Source of the DNA: JBKPNJ01 sp963695705
GTDB taxonomy: Bacteria > Actinomycetota > Actinomycetes > Propionibacteriales > Nocardioidaceae
NCBI GenBank assembly: GCA_963695705.1
Contig: CAVOHB010000004.1
Span: 372,001-436,000 of the forward strand
Direction: 5' to 3'
DNA: 64,000 bases
Below, piece after piece: positions 24,936-34,435 of this stretch; within the stretch, counting starts at the first letter, position 1; each line of letters opens with the position of its first letter. A model generated the notes under the pieces. It had not been told where the DNA came from, did not search any database, and saw nothing but the letters and a program-made list of their open reading frames with translations. The position numbers and the translations under genes were made by a program.

Positions 24936-26015
24936 ATGGGTTCGGTCCGTGTAGCGATCGTCGGCGTGGGCAACTGTGCCACGTCGCTGATTCAAGGCGT
25001 GCACTTCTACCGAGACGCCGATCCGGCCGAAAAGGTGCCCGGACTGATGCACGTGAAGTTCGGCGACTACCACGTCGGCGACGTGGACTTCGTCGCAGCC
25101 TTCGACGTCGACGCCAAGAAGGTCGGTTTCGATCTCTCCGAGGCGACGACAGCGAGCGAGAACAACACGATCAAGATCACCGACGTGCCCCCGCTCGGTG
25201 TGACCGTGCAGCGCGGGCACACCCTCGACGGCCTCGGCAAGTACTACCGGGAGACGATCGAGGAGTCCGACGCCGACCCGGTCGATGTGGTGCAGGTGCT
25301 CAAGGAGACCCGGACCGACGTACTGGTGTCATACCTCCCGGTCGGCTCCGAGGATGCCGACAAGTTCTACGCACAGTGCGCCATCGACGCCGGTGTCGCA
25401 TTCGTCAACGCGCTGCCGGTCTTCATCGCGTCGGACCCGGTATGGGCCAAGAAGTTCGCCGACGCCGGTGTTCCCGTCATCGGTGACGACATCAAGAGCC
25501 AGGTCGGCGCCACGATCACCCACCGGGTGCTGGCGAAGCTGTTCGAGGACCGCGGGGTAGTCCTCGACCGCACCTACCAGCTCAACGTCGGCGGCAACAT
25601 GGACTTCAAGAACATGCTCGAGCGCGATCGCCTCGAGTCCAAGAAGATCTCCAAGACGCAGGCCGTGACCTCCAACATCAGCCACGACCTCGGCGCCAGG
25701 AACGTCCACATCGGCCCGTCCGACTACGTGCAGTGGCTCGATGACCGCAAGTGGGCCTATGTCAGGCTCGAGGGCCGCGCGTTCGGTGACGTGCCGATCA
25801 ACATGGAGTACAAGCTCGAGGTGTGGGACTCGCCGAACTCCGCCGGGATCATCATCGACGCGATCCGTGCGGCGAAGATCGCCAAGGACCGTGGGATCGG
25901 CGGCGCCTTGCTCTCGGCCTCGTCGTACTTGATGAAGTCGCCCCCCGTGCAGCGGCCCGACGACGAGGGCGCGGCATCGGTCGAGCGATTCATCAACGGC
26001 GAGGAACCACGCTGA
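24936..26015 (+). CDS. ino1: myo-Inositol-3-phosphate synthase
   Basis: An NAD-dependent enzyme converting glucose-6-phosphate to 1L-myo-inositol-1-phosphate, the precursor of phosphatidylinositol, its mannosides and mycothiol. The 359 residues match the actinobacterial short form: Rossmann VAIVGVGNCATSL (6-18), LVSYLPVGSEDA, and VNALPVFIASDPVWAKKF. The signature LNVGGNMDFKNM lies near 217-228, followed by KTQAVTSNISHDLG. It is co-transcribed with padR and followed by a strong hairpin. It supplies inositol for the lipid pathway that a GT87 mannosyltransferase nearby could use. Confidence 0.96.
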   Translation: MGSVRVAIVGVGNCATSLIQGVHFYRDADPAEKVPGLMHVKFGDYHVGDVDFVAAFDVDAKKVGFDLSEATTASENNTIKITDVPPLGVTVQRGHTLDGLGKYYRETIEESDADPVDVVQVLKETRTDVLVSYLPVGSEDADKFYAQCAIDAGVAFVNALPVFIASDPVWAKKFADAGVPVIGDDIKSQVGATITHRVLAKLFEDRGVVLDRTYQLNVGGNMDFKNMLERDRLESKKISKTQAVTSNISHDLGARNVHIGPSDYVQWLDDRKWAYVRLEGRAFGDVPINMEYKLEVWDSPNSAGIIIDAIRAAKIAKDRGIGGALLSASSYLMKSPPVQRPDDEGAASVERFINGEEPR

Positions 26016-26038
26016 CCGACCACGCCTAGCAGCACGGC

Positions 26039-26074
26039 CGCCCCCGGCCCTCGGCTCGGCACCGGCCGGGGGCG
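26039..26074 (+). terminator. Rho-independent-type hairpin after ino1
   Basis: CGCCCCCGGCC and GGCCGGGGGCG form a perfect 11-bp GC stem with a 14-base loop, 24 bp past the ino1 stop codon. There is no clear T-run, as often in actinomycetes. Confidence 0.75.
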
Positions 26075-26100
26075 TCCGGGCCGACCGGCAGACTTGGGCA

Positions 26101-27414
26101 GTGCGTTTCCTCCGCGACCTCCGTCATCTGCTCCGTGGCAGGGACTTCCGTCGGCTGTTCGCGGTCCGGATCGTCAGCCAGCTCGGTGACGGTGTCTTGC
26201 AGGTGGCGCTCGCCTCCTACATCCTGTTCTCGCCGGAGCGGCTGCCCACGCCGGGTGCGATAGCCGGCGCCTTCGCTGCCGTCCTGCTCCCGTTCAGCAT
26301 CCTCGGACCCTTCACCGGCGTGCTCCTGGACCGGTGGTCCCGGCGCCAGGTACTCGTACTCTCCAACCTGGCAAGGGTTCTGCCGGTGCTGGCGCTGGCG
26401 GTAGTCGTTGCCGCCGACATCACCGGGCCGGTGCTGTTCGGACTCATCCTGGTCGAACTCAGTATCAACCGGTTCCTGCTCGCTGCCCTCTCGGCCGGTC
26501 TCCCGCACGTGGTGGCAAGGGTCGAGCTCGTGATGGCCAACGCCGTCACGCCGACCAGCGGCACCCTGGCGTTCATGGCCGGGCTCGCGACCGGCACCGG
26601 GGTTCGCGCCGGCGCGACGACGCTCGGCGGATCCGGCAATGTCGTGGTCCTGGTCGCAACCGCCGGCATCTACGTGGCGGCCGCGCTGCTCGCGACCCGG
26701 ATGTCGCCGGAGCTGCTCGGTCCGGACCTCGACGTCGAGGCACCCCCGCCGCGCGAGGCGGTCAGGCACATCGCGCGCGGTCTCGTGGAGGGTGCACGGT
26801 ATCTGCGCCGGGTGCCCGCCGCATCGCTCGGGCTCGCCGCGATCGGGTCACACCGCTTCTTCTATGGGCTCTCCACCGTTGGAACGATCCTGCTCTACCG
26901 CAACTACTTCAACGATCCCGCCGACAGCGACGCGGGACTGCAGGGGCTGTCCATCGCGGTGCTCGTGTCCGGGCTGGGGTTCTTCTCGGCCGCGCTCGTG
27001 ACCCCGTACGCCACGCGCCGACTGGGCAAGCAGCGCTGGATCGTTGTGCTGCTCTGGGTGGCCTGTGTCGCCGAGGTGGTGCCGGGCGGCTTCTTCACAG
27101 AGCCGGCTGTGCTGACCGCGGCCTACGTCCTTGGTCTGTGCGCGCAGGGCATCAAGATCTGCGTCGACACCCTGGTGCAGGAATCCGTCGACGACTCCTT
27201 CCGGGGTCGGGTCTTCGCGATCTATGACGTGATCTTCAACGTGTCGTTCGTCGCGGCGGCGGCCGTGGGCGCGCTCGTGCTGCCGGTGACCGGCAAGTCC
27301 TATCCGGTGCTGGCCGCGATCGCCGCCGGGTACGCCCTGACCGGCCTGGCATACGCGCGTCTCACGGCGGGCGCGCTCGTCCGCGCATCGGGCCTGCCGG
27401 GAGAACCGACCTAG
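26101..27414 (+). CDS. Major facilitator superfamily transporter
   Basis: A 437-residue integral membrane protein with about twelve hydrophobic helices in two bundles. It has the MFS loop 2-3 signature GPFTGVLLDRWSRRQVLVLSNLARV near 62-86 and a long central cytosolic loop around 205-235. The second half includes QGIKICVDTLVQESVDDSFRGRVFAIYD. It resembles the MFS gene found between ino1 and the CCA enzyme in other actinomycetes. The GTG start has a weak ribosome site. Its last bases overlap the convergent cca gene by 4 bp. The substrate is unknown. Confidence 0.9.
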   Translation: MRFLRDLRHLLRGRDFRRLFAVRIVSQLGDGVLQVALASYILFSPERLPTPGAIAGAFAAVLLPFSILGPFTGVLLDRWSRRQVLVLSNLARVLPVLALAVVVAADITGPVLFGLILVELSINRFLLAALSAGLPHVVARVELVMANAVTPTSGTLAFMAGLATGTGVRAGATTLGGSGNVVVLVATAGIYVAAALLATRMSPELLGPDLDVEAPPPREAVRHIARGLVEGARYLRRVPAASLGLAAIGSHRFFYGLSTVGTILLYRNYFNDPADSDAGLQGLSIAVLVSGLGFFSAALVTPYATRRLGKQRWIVVLLWVACVAEVVPGGFFTEPAVLTAAYVLGLCAQGIKICVDTLVQESVDDSFRGRVFAIYDVIFNVSFVAAAAVGALVLPVTGKSYPVLAAIAAGYALTGLAYARLTAGALVRASGLPGEPT

Positions 27415-28877
27415 CGGGGTCGGGCGTTCCACCACGCGAGGAGCGCCTCGCGGGCACGCTCCTCACCGAGGGGCCCGCGGTCGATCCGCAGCTGCAGCAG
27501 GTGGTTGGACGCCTCCCCGACCAGCGGGCCAGGTTCGAGGCCCAGGATCGCCATGATCTGCCTGCCGTCGAGGTCGGGACGCATCGCCGCCAGCTCTTCC
27601 TCCTGCGACAGCCGGGCGATCCGGTCCTCCAGCTCGTCGTAAGAAGCAGCGAGCCGCTCAGCCTTGCGCACATTTCGGGTCGTGCAGTCGGCGCGGGTGA
27701 GGACGTGCAGCCGCTGGAGCTGGTCGCCCGCGTCGCGCACGTAGCGCCGTACCGCCGAATCGGTCCAGTCACCGGCGCCATAGCCGTGAAAGCGCAGGTG
27801 CAGCTCGACGAGCTTGGACACCGCCTCGATCTGCTCGTTGGAGAACCGCAGCGCCTGCATCCGTCTGCGCGCCATCTTTGCGCCGATCACGTCGTGGTGG
27901 TGGAAGGTCACAAGTCCACCGGGCTCGAAGCGCCGCGTCCGCGGTTTGCCGATGTCGTGCAACAGGGCGGCCAGCCTGGTGACGAGATCGGGGCCACCGC
28001 CGGGCAGCCGCGACTCCAGCGCGACCGCGCGCTCCAGCACGGTGAGCGTGTGTTCGTACACGTCCTTGTGCCGATGGTGCTCGTCCCGTTCCAGGCGCAG
28101 GGCCGGAAGCTCGGGAAGGATCTGTTCGGCCAGGCCGGTACGGACCAGCAGCTGCAGACCGAGCGTGGGATGTGGAGACAGGACCAGCTTGACGAGCTCG
28201 TCCCGTATCCGCTCGGCCGACACGATCTCGATCCGCCCGGACATCGCGGACATCGAGTCCACGATGCCGGGATCCACCTGGAAGCCGAGCTGACCGACGA
28301 ACCGCGCGGCACGCAGCATCCGCAGCGGGTCATCGGTGAACGACTGCTCCGGGGTGGAGGGGGTGCGCAGCATCTGGTCCGCGAGATCGCTCCGACCTCC
28401 GAACGGGTCGACGAACGTCAATCCCGGCAGGGACACCGCCATCGCGTTGATGGTGAAGTCCCGGCGCGACAGGTCGCCGGTCAGTGAGTCGCCGAAGTCC
28501 ACCCGCGGCTTGCGGGACGCGGGGTCGTAGACGTCGCTGCGGTATGTCGTGATCTCCAGATGCTGGTTGTGCTTGCGCGCGCCGATGGTGCCGTACGCCC
28601 GCCCGAGGGTCCAGTGCGCGTCGGCCCAGCTGCGCATCAGATCCTCGGTGTCCTCGGGCCGCGCCGAGGTGGCGAAGTCGAAATCGTCGATCGTCCGGCC
28701 GAGCAGGACGTCGCGCACCGACCCGCCCACCAGAGCGATCTCGTGGCCCGCGGCGGCGAACAATGCGCCGAGATCGCCGATCACCGGTGCGCTCGCCAGC
28801 AGTCCGGCCATGCCGCCACGCCGGACGTCGCGGCGACGTGCGGGCTGGGGCGCGGCGGGGGTTCGCGAGTCAGGCAC
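27411..28877 (-). CDS. cca: CCA tRNA nucleotidyltransferase with HD domain
   Basis: This enzyme adds or repairs the 3' CCA of tRNA. The 488 residues contain the class II nucleotidyltransferase head with ALVGGSVRDVLLGR (GGSVRD at 51-56), the metal DxD in IDDFDFAT (65-67), RRDFTINAMA, and FTDDPLRMLRAARF. A C-terminal HD hydrolase domain has LAALLHDIGKPRTR and FHHHDVIGAKM. The actinobacterial annotation PcnA refers to the same family. It is divergent from DUF6049, with a TTGACA/TAGCAT promoter-like pair in between. In mycobacteria a NUDIX gene separates these two; it is absent here. Confidence 0.95.
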   Translation of the reverse strand: MPDSRTPAAPQPARRRDVRRGGMAGLLASAPVIGDLGALFAAAGHEIALVGGSVRDVLLGRTIDDFDFATSARPEDTEDLMRSWADAHWTLGRAYGTIGARKHNQHLEITTYRSDVYDPASRKPRVDFGDSLTGDLSRRDFTINAMAVSLPGLTFVDPFGGRSDLADQMLRTPSTPEQSFTDDPLRMLRAARFVGQLGFQVDPGIVDSMSAMSGRIEIVSAERIRDELVKLVLSPHPTLGLQLLVRTGLAEQILPELPALRLERDEHHRHKDVYEHTLTVLERAVALESRLPGGGPDLVTRLAALLHDIGKPRTRRFEPGGLVTFHHHDVIGAKMARRRMQALRFSNEQIEAVSKLVELHLRFHGYGAGDWTDSAVRRYVRDAGDQLQRLHVLTRADCTTRNVRKAERLAASYDELEDRIARLSQEEELAAMRPDLDGRQIMAILGLEPGPLVGEASNHLLQLRIDRGPLGEERAREALLAWWNARPR

Positions 28878-28922
28878 GGGCAGCCATCGTATTGACAGTT
28901 AGCATCGGTACGTGCCCCGCCC

Positions 28923-31058
28923 GTGCCTGGACGCCGCGTGAGCCGGGCCGCGCGGACTCTCGGCTGTCTCCTCGCGGTGCTCGGTTTCGCGGTGGCGACC
29001 CTGCCTGCTCAGGTGCTCGTATCCCCGTTGACCGAGCACGCGTACGCCGGCGAGGCGGAGTCGTTGACGATCAGCATGACGTCGATCACCCCGTCGACGC
29101 TGATTCCGGGTCGGCCGGTGCAGGTTGCGGGTTCCGTCACGAATTCCGACACCGCCCCGTGGACGCACCTGCAGGTGTACCTCGTGCTGTCCCCCAAGCC
29201 GATGACCAGTGCGACCGAGCTCGACCGGGCCCTGGCCAGCGATGCCGACGCACTCATCGGCCCTCGGATCATCAGCACCAGCCCGAAGCAGACGTGGGTG
29301 GAGATGGGCGATCTCGCCCCGGGAGCGACGAAGAGCTACCAGCTGGACGTCGCGTACCGCAAGCTCGGCATCAGCGGGAGCGCGGGCGTCTACTGGCTGG
29401 CCGTGCACGTGCTCGCCACCGACCCTGACGGGAACCGCGACACGACCGCCGATGCGCGTGCCCGCACCTTCATCCCCCTCGTCCCCCCGGCGACCGGGTC
29501 TGGCCGGTTGAACCTGTCGGTCCTGTGGCCGTTGACCGAGCCGGTACGCAGCCCCCGTCCCGGGGTTCTCCTCGACGACACGCTCGGCCAGGCGATGTCC
29601 ACGGACGGACGGCTCAACCGGCTGCTGCACATGACGATCGGCTGGCAGGACAAGTTCAGCTGGGTCATCGACCCGGCCGTGCTCCAGGCAGCGAGGACGA
29701 TGAGCCGCCCATACATCGTCAACGACGGCACCCGCGCCCAGCAGGGGCAGTACTCCGCCGACGCCAGCACCTTCCTCACCGACTTCCGCGACCAGGTGGG
29801 ATCGAGCACGCAGCTGTCAGTCCCGTTCGGCGACCCCGATGTGACGGCGCTGGCGCACTCCGGCGGTGGTGCGCTGCTCGGGGCGGCCGGCTCGGCGGCC
29901 GGTAAGGTGCTGCGCTCGACCGGGTTGAAAACGGTCCCGGTCTCGTGGCCGGTGGGTGGACGCAGCACCAGAGGCCCGGTGGGGGCCGCCGCGCGCAACG
30001 GCGCCGAGTACGCACTGCTGTCACGGTCCTCCCTCGTCGACTGGCCGCCGGACAAGACACCGCTCATCACCATGCAGACGGCGCGAACCGACGTCGGCGC
30101 CGTGGTCTACTCGCACGATGTCTTCGACTCCGACCCCGAGCCCGGTGACGTCGACCCGACCTTGCAGGCACGGCAGCGGCTGCTCGCCGAGGCCGCGCTG
30201 CTCAATCTGGATCCGGGTGCCTCGCACTCGCTGGTGGTGGCGGCCCCCAGGGGATGGGATCCCGGGCCCGGCTGGTTCGCGGCTGCCTTCTTCGAGGGCC
30301 TCCAGACCAGCTGGCTGCGGCTTACACCCGCGAGCACGTTGCTGGGCGGGGCGCCGGAGCCTTACGACGGTCCCCTGCGCTACCCCGAACAGCTGCGCGG
30401 ACGGGAGCTGTCGACACTCGTCACCAGTGGCGCCAAGGACCTGCTCCACGTCGCCACAATCCTCGCGTCGCTGCACGCCGACGCTGCCGCGGCCGACGAC
30501 TACGACCGGTCGATCGCGCTCGACGTCTCGCTGCACTGGCGCAGCGATCCGGTCACAGTGAGCAGGATCATCGACCAGCAGCTGCGTCACGTCCGACATC
30601 AGCTTGCGGGTGTCAGCGTGGAGTCGGCTCAGGCGGTGACGCTTTCCAGCAACAACGGCCGGTTCCCCGTCACGATCAGCAACCAGCTCGACCGCCCGGT
30701 GACGGTGATGCTGAAGGCTCGTCCGGCCGACCCGGCCTTGCATCTGAAGGTCCCCGACGCGCTTGTCGTCGGTGCCAATGAGCGGGTCCAGGTGCATGTC
30801 GATGCCAACTCCGACCGCGTGGGCCTGACCACGGTGTCGGTGCGCCTGGCCACCGCGGACGGACATGGCTTCGGCCGGATCAAGGAGATCAAGGTCCGCA
30901 CGACGCAGTACGGCGTCGTCGGATGGGTGATCGTCGCCGGCGGCTGTGCGGTCGTCTTCGGCACGTCGCTGCGCCGGCTGGTGCGCCGGGTCCGCAGCCG
31001 CCGGGCGGCGGCCCGAACCGAGGTCGAGGCCGCACCGAGGTCGGAAGTCACGTCGTGA
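28923..31058 (+). CDS. DUF6049 family secreted/membrane-anchored protein upstream of MurJ
   Basis: A protein of 711 residues (706 if the in-frame GTG at 28938 is used). It has an N-terminal signal peptide (LGCLLAVLGFAVATLPAQV) and a large extracytoplasmic region with an Ig-like opening domain. That region has a middle segment of repeated WP(L/V) turns such as LSVLWPLTEPVR and KTVPVSWPVGGR. A C-terminal transmembrane helix near 665-688 ends in a basic cytosolic tail. The family is conserved immediately upstream of murJ in actinobacteria (Rv3909-like) and has no proven function. Its stop overlaps the murJ start (GTGA), indicating coupled translation and a role linked to lipid II flipping or envelope assembly. 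A TAGCAT -10 lies at 28900-28905. Confidence 0.85.
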   Translation: MPGRRVSRAARTLGCLLAVLGFAVATLPAQVLVSPLTEHAYAGEAESLTISMTSITPSTLIPGRPVQVAGSVTNSDTAPWTHLQVYLVLSPKPMTSATELDRALASDADALIGPRIISTSPKQTWVEMGDLAPGATKSYQLDVAYRKLGISGSAGVYWLAVHVLATDPDGNRDTTADARARTFIPLVPPATGSGRLNLSVLWPLTEPVRSPRPGVLLDDTLGQAMSTDGRLNRLLHMTIGWQDKFSWVIDPAVLQAARTMSRPYIVNDGTRAQQGQYSADASTFLTDFRDQVGSSTQLSVPFGDPDVTALAHSGGGALLGAAGSAAGKVLRSTGLKTVPVSWPVGGRSTRGPVGAAARNGAEYALLSRSSLVDWPPDKTPLITMQTARTDVGAVVYSHDVFDSDPEPGDVDPTLQARQRLLAEAALLNLDPGASHSLVVAAPRGWDPGPGWFAAAFFEGLQTSWLRLTPASTLLGGAPEPYDGPLRYPEQLRGRELSTLVTSGAKDLLHVATILASLHADAAAADDYDRSIALDVSLHWRSDPVTVSRIIDQQLRHVRHQLAGVSVESAQAVTLSSNNGRFPVTISNQLDRPVTVMLKARPADPALHLKVPDALVVGANERVQVHVDANSDRVGLTTVSVRLATADGHGFGRIKEIKVRTTQYGVVGWVIVAGGCAVVFGTSLRRLVRRVRSRRAAARTEVEAAPRSEVTS

Positions 31059-32698
31059 GCGAAACCGGGACGCTGCTGTCGGCGAGCGCGGTGATGGCAT
31101 CGGGCACTCTCGCCTCGCGGGTCACCGGGTTCGTCCGCAACGCGATGCTCGCCGCCGCGCTGGGCATCGGATTGCACGCAGAGCAGTTCAACGTGGCCAA
31201 CACGATCCCGAACATGCTCTACATCCTGCTTGCCGGTGGCGTGTTCAACACCGTGCTCGTACCCCAGCTGGTCCGCGCGATGAAACACGACGACGGCGGA
31301 GACGCCTACGCAAACCGGGTCCTCACGCTCAGCCTGGTCGGCCTGGCGTTCGTCACCGCGCTCGCCGTCGCGGCGGCCCCGTGGCTGATGCGGGTGTTCC
31401 TGGAGCCCGTCTGGTACACGTCCGCGCTGACCGCGCAGCGAGAGTCGCTGATCGACTTCTCGCGCTACTGCCTGGTGCAGATCTTCTTCTACGGGATGTT
31501 CGTCCTGATCGGGCAGGTTCTGAACGCGCGCGGACGGTTCGGACCGATGATGTGGGCACCCATCGCCAACAATGTGGTGTCGATCGCCGTGCTGGCTCTC
31601 TACCTGGTGATGTTCGGCACTCAGAACGGCACCGGCGCGTACACCAGCACCCAGGAGCTTGTCCTCGGGCTCGGCTCGACGGTGGGCATCGCGGTTCAGA
31701 CCATGGTCCTGCTGCCCTACCTCAAGGCCGCGGGGTTCAGCTACCGGCCTCGCTTCGACTTTCGGCACACCGGCCTGGGCCACACTCTGCGGCTGGGCAT
31801 CTGGACGGTGCTGTTCGTGATCGTCAACCAGGTCGCCTACACGGTCGTCGTGCGGCTCGCCACCGCCGGGTCGGCGCAGGCGGTGACCGGTGGGCCGCAC
31901 GACTCGCCCGGACTGACGGTCTACTCGAACGCGTTCCTGCTGATGATGGTGCCGCACGCGATCATCACCGTCTCGCTGGCCACCGCAACGCTGCCGTCGG
32001 TGTCCCGGCTGGCCGCCGAGGGGGACCTGGTCAGGGTCCGGTCGGAGCTGGCGCGCACGATGCGGCTGGCCCTGTCGATCATCGTGCCGTTCGCCGCCGG
32101 TCTGGCGGTGCTGGGCCCCGCGGTCGGCACGATCCTCGTCGGCTGGGGGGCGGCCGGCGGCAACACCACTCCCCTCGGGTACACGTTGATGGCGTTCGCA
32201 CCGGCACTGGTGTTCTTCACCTCGCACTACCTGGTGCTGAGGGGCTTCTACTCGCTGGAGGACACCCGAACCCCGTTCTTCATCCAGTGCGGGATCTCGG
32301 TGGTCAACATCGCGCTGGCCCTGCTGCTGACGAGGTCAGGCTCGGCCAACACCTACACCGCGCGGCTCGCCCTGGCATACGGCGGCGCCTACCTGGTCGG
32401 GTCCTTGTTGTCGATGAGCCTGCTGGCGCGTCGTCTGGGCGGGTTCGAGCGTCGGCATCTGGTGACCTTCCTGGCCCGAATCCTGCTGGCCTGTCTGCCG
32501 GCCGCCGGCCTGGCCGCGTTGGCTGTGTGGGGGCTGTCACAGGTCGGCGTGGATGCGAACAGCAAGCTCGACTCGTTGCTGCTCCTGGCGGTGGGCGGTG
32601 CGCTCGCAGTGCCGACGTTCCTCCTGCTGGCGCACCGGCAGCAGATCAGCGAGGTCAGCGCGATCACCGGGATGCTGCGCCGCCGCCGCCCGCGATGA
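31055..32698 (+). CDS. murJ: Lipid II flippase MurJ (MviN)
   Basis: A MOP-superfamily flippase that moves lipid II across the cytoplasmic membrane. The 547-residue core has about fourteen hydrophobic helices. It begins LLSASAVMASGTLASRVTGFVRN, with the conserved ANTIPNMLYILLAGGVFNTVLVPQL near 46-70. LVLRGFYSLEDTRTPFFIQ near 394-412 is also typical. Mycobacterial MviN is fused to a pseudokinase and extracellular domain; here the protein stops after the flippase, and the pseudokinase is a separate downstream gene. The GTG start overlaps the DUF6049 stop. Confidence 0.95.
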   Translation: MSETGTLLSASAVMASGTLASRVTGFVRNAMLAAALGIGLHAEQFNVANTIPNMLYILLAGGVFNTVLVPQLVRAMKHDDGGDAYANRVLTLSLVGLAFVTALAVAAAPWLMRVFLEPVWYTSALTAQRESLIDFSRYCLVQIFFYGMFVLIGQVLNARGRFGPMMWAPIANNVVSIAVLALYLVMFGTQNGTGAYTSTQELVLGLGSTVGIAVQTMVLLPYLKAAGFSYRPRFDFRHTGLGHTLRLGIWTVLFVIVNQVAYTVVVRLATAGSAQAVTGGPHDSPGLTVYSNAFLLMMVPHAIITVSLATATLPSVSRLAAEGDLVRVRSELARTMRLALSIIVPFAAGLAVLGPAVGTILVGWGAAGGNTTPLGYTLMAFAPALVFFTSHYLVLRGFYSLEDTRTPFFIQCGISVVNIALALLLTRSGSANTYTARLALAYGGAYLVGSLLSMSLLARRLGGFERRHLVTFLARILLACLPAAGLAALAVWGLSQVGVDANSKLDSLLLLAVGGALAVPTFLLLAHRQQISEVSAITGMLRRRRPR

Positions 32699-32814
32699 CG
32701 CCCGCCAGGACGCTGGCGACGAGTTGTTCGGCCGGCGCCGATGCACGAGCGCTTAGCATGGTGTGCATCGATTGACGCGCCGGCGCCGGCGCCCATACCC
32801 ACCCGAGGAGGACC

Positions 32815-34435
32815 GTGCACGACGAAGCGGTCGGGCCTGGAGCTGTGCTCGCGGGGCGCTACCGCATCGAGGATCTGCTCGCGGAGAGTGAGGGCGCCAA
32901 GTCGTGGCGGGCGACCGACCAGATCCTCGCCCGGTCGGTCGCGGTGGACGTGCTGCCCTCGAGCGACGAACGCTCGGCAGCGCTGCTGCAGGCTGCCAGG
33001 AGGTCGGCGTCGGTGCCGGACGGCCGGTTCCTCAGGGTGCTCGACGCGACCGAGGAGAACCGCAACGTCTTCGTGGTCCGGGAGTGGGCCAACGGGGAGT
33101 CTCTCGATGCGGTGCTCAGCGACGGCCCGATGGCGCACCGTCGGGCGGCTTGGATCGTCGCCGAGATCGCCGATGCGGTCGGGCGCGCGCATGACTCCGA
33201 CATCTGCCACCTCAGGCTCATACCCGAGAACATCGTGATCACCGACAACGGCGGGGTAAAGATCATCGGCCTGGCCACCGACGCCGCGATCCGCGGGAAC
33301 TCGATCCCGTCTCCGACCCAACGTGATGTGCGCGACCTCGGTCAGCTTCTCTATGCGTGTCTGGTGGCCCGCTGGCCGGACGGACCGGGTCACGGGCTGC
33401 CCGCAGCGCCCACCGAGCACGGCAGGCTGCTGCGGCCGCGCCAGGTGCGGGCAGGAGTGCCGCGGGCGCTCGACGAGGTGTGCGACCGCATCCTCGGCAC
33501 GCCACCTCGGCACGGGCTCAAGCCGTTGCGCAGCGCCGGCGAGGTCGCCTCCGCTCTCACGGGCATCGTCGACGAGATGCCTGACCCGACGGTCGGGGCG
33601 GCGCTCGGTGCCGCCCCCGGTCTGCTTCCCGCTCGTGACCGGACCGGAGACGGTACGGCCTCGATGCCACGCACCGCCGCGCTGGGAACCGGGAACGGTG
33701 GCCGGTCGACCCTTGCCGGGACGGGCACCGGCGCGCGGTCGATGCCCGCGCACCCGGGTGCCGGGGCTCCGCCGGGCCGGGCCGCCCCCAACCCGACCGA
33801 TCCCGGAGGCTGGGGCCGCACGCTGCTGTGGGTGGCGCTGGCGGCCCTCGTCCTGGGAGCCGCGCTGCTGGCCTTCCAGCTCGGCAAGTACAACTTCGGT
33901 GACAACACGGCCGACCCCGCGCCGCCCGGCGCCGCGGGCACCACGACGACGGGCGGTACGTCGGACGCGCAGCCGGTGCGCATCGCGGCCGTCTCCGACT
34001 TCGATCCGACCACCGACAGCAACAGCGACGGCGAGGAGAACCCGGACAAGGTGCCGCTCGCGACCGACGGTGACCCGTCCACCGCCTGGACGACCGTGAC
34101 CTACTACGACAACCCGAAGCTGGGTGGCCTCAAGCCCGGAGTCGGCCTGCTGCTCGACCTGGGCAAGGCGACGACGGTGACGGGTGTCAAGGTCACCCTG
34201 ATCGGACAGCCGACCAGCCTCGAGCTGCGCGCCGCCCCGGAGGACGTCACCTCTGCCCCGACGAGTGCGGACCAGCTCGAACGTCGTCGCGTCAGCGCCC
34301 GACGCCGGGCTCCAGGCGGACCTGCAGCCGGACGAACCGGTGACCACGCGCTATCTCCTGGTCTATCTCACCAAGCTGCCGCCCGCACCGGGAGGGTTCG
34401 AGGGGCAGATCGCGGAGGTGAGCGTCTCAGGATGA
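32815..34435 (+). CDS. MurJ-associated membrane pseudokinase with extracytoplasmic domain (single-base frameshift)
   Basis: The N-terminal 260 residues have the protein-kinase fold without catalytic residues. The nucleotide-binding lysine is replaced in SVAVDVL (Asp45), the HRD loop reads CHLRLIPEN and DFG reads IGL, so it is a pseudokinase. A low-complexity linker follows, then a transmembrane helix at about 337-357 and an extracytoplasmic discoidin-like domain (ATDGDPSTAWTTVTYYDNP). After residue about 488 the frame shifts. The continuation NVVASAPDAGLQADLQPDEP and RYLLVYLTKLPPAPGGFEGQ to a stop at 34433-34435 lies one frame over, implying one extra base near 34276-34283. With it removed the protein is 539 residues and its stop overlaps the sigM start (ATGA). 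In mycobacteria the pseudokinase domain is part of MviN and binds FhaA when phosphorylated. Confidence 0.82.
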
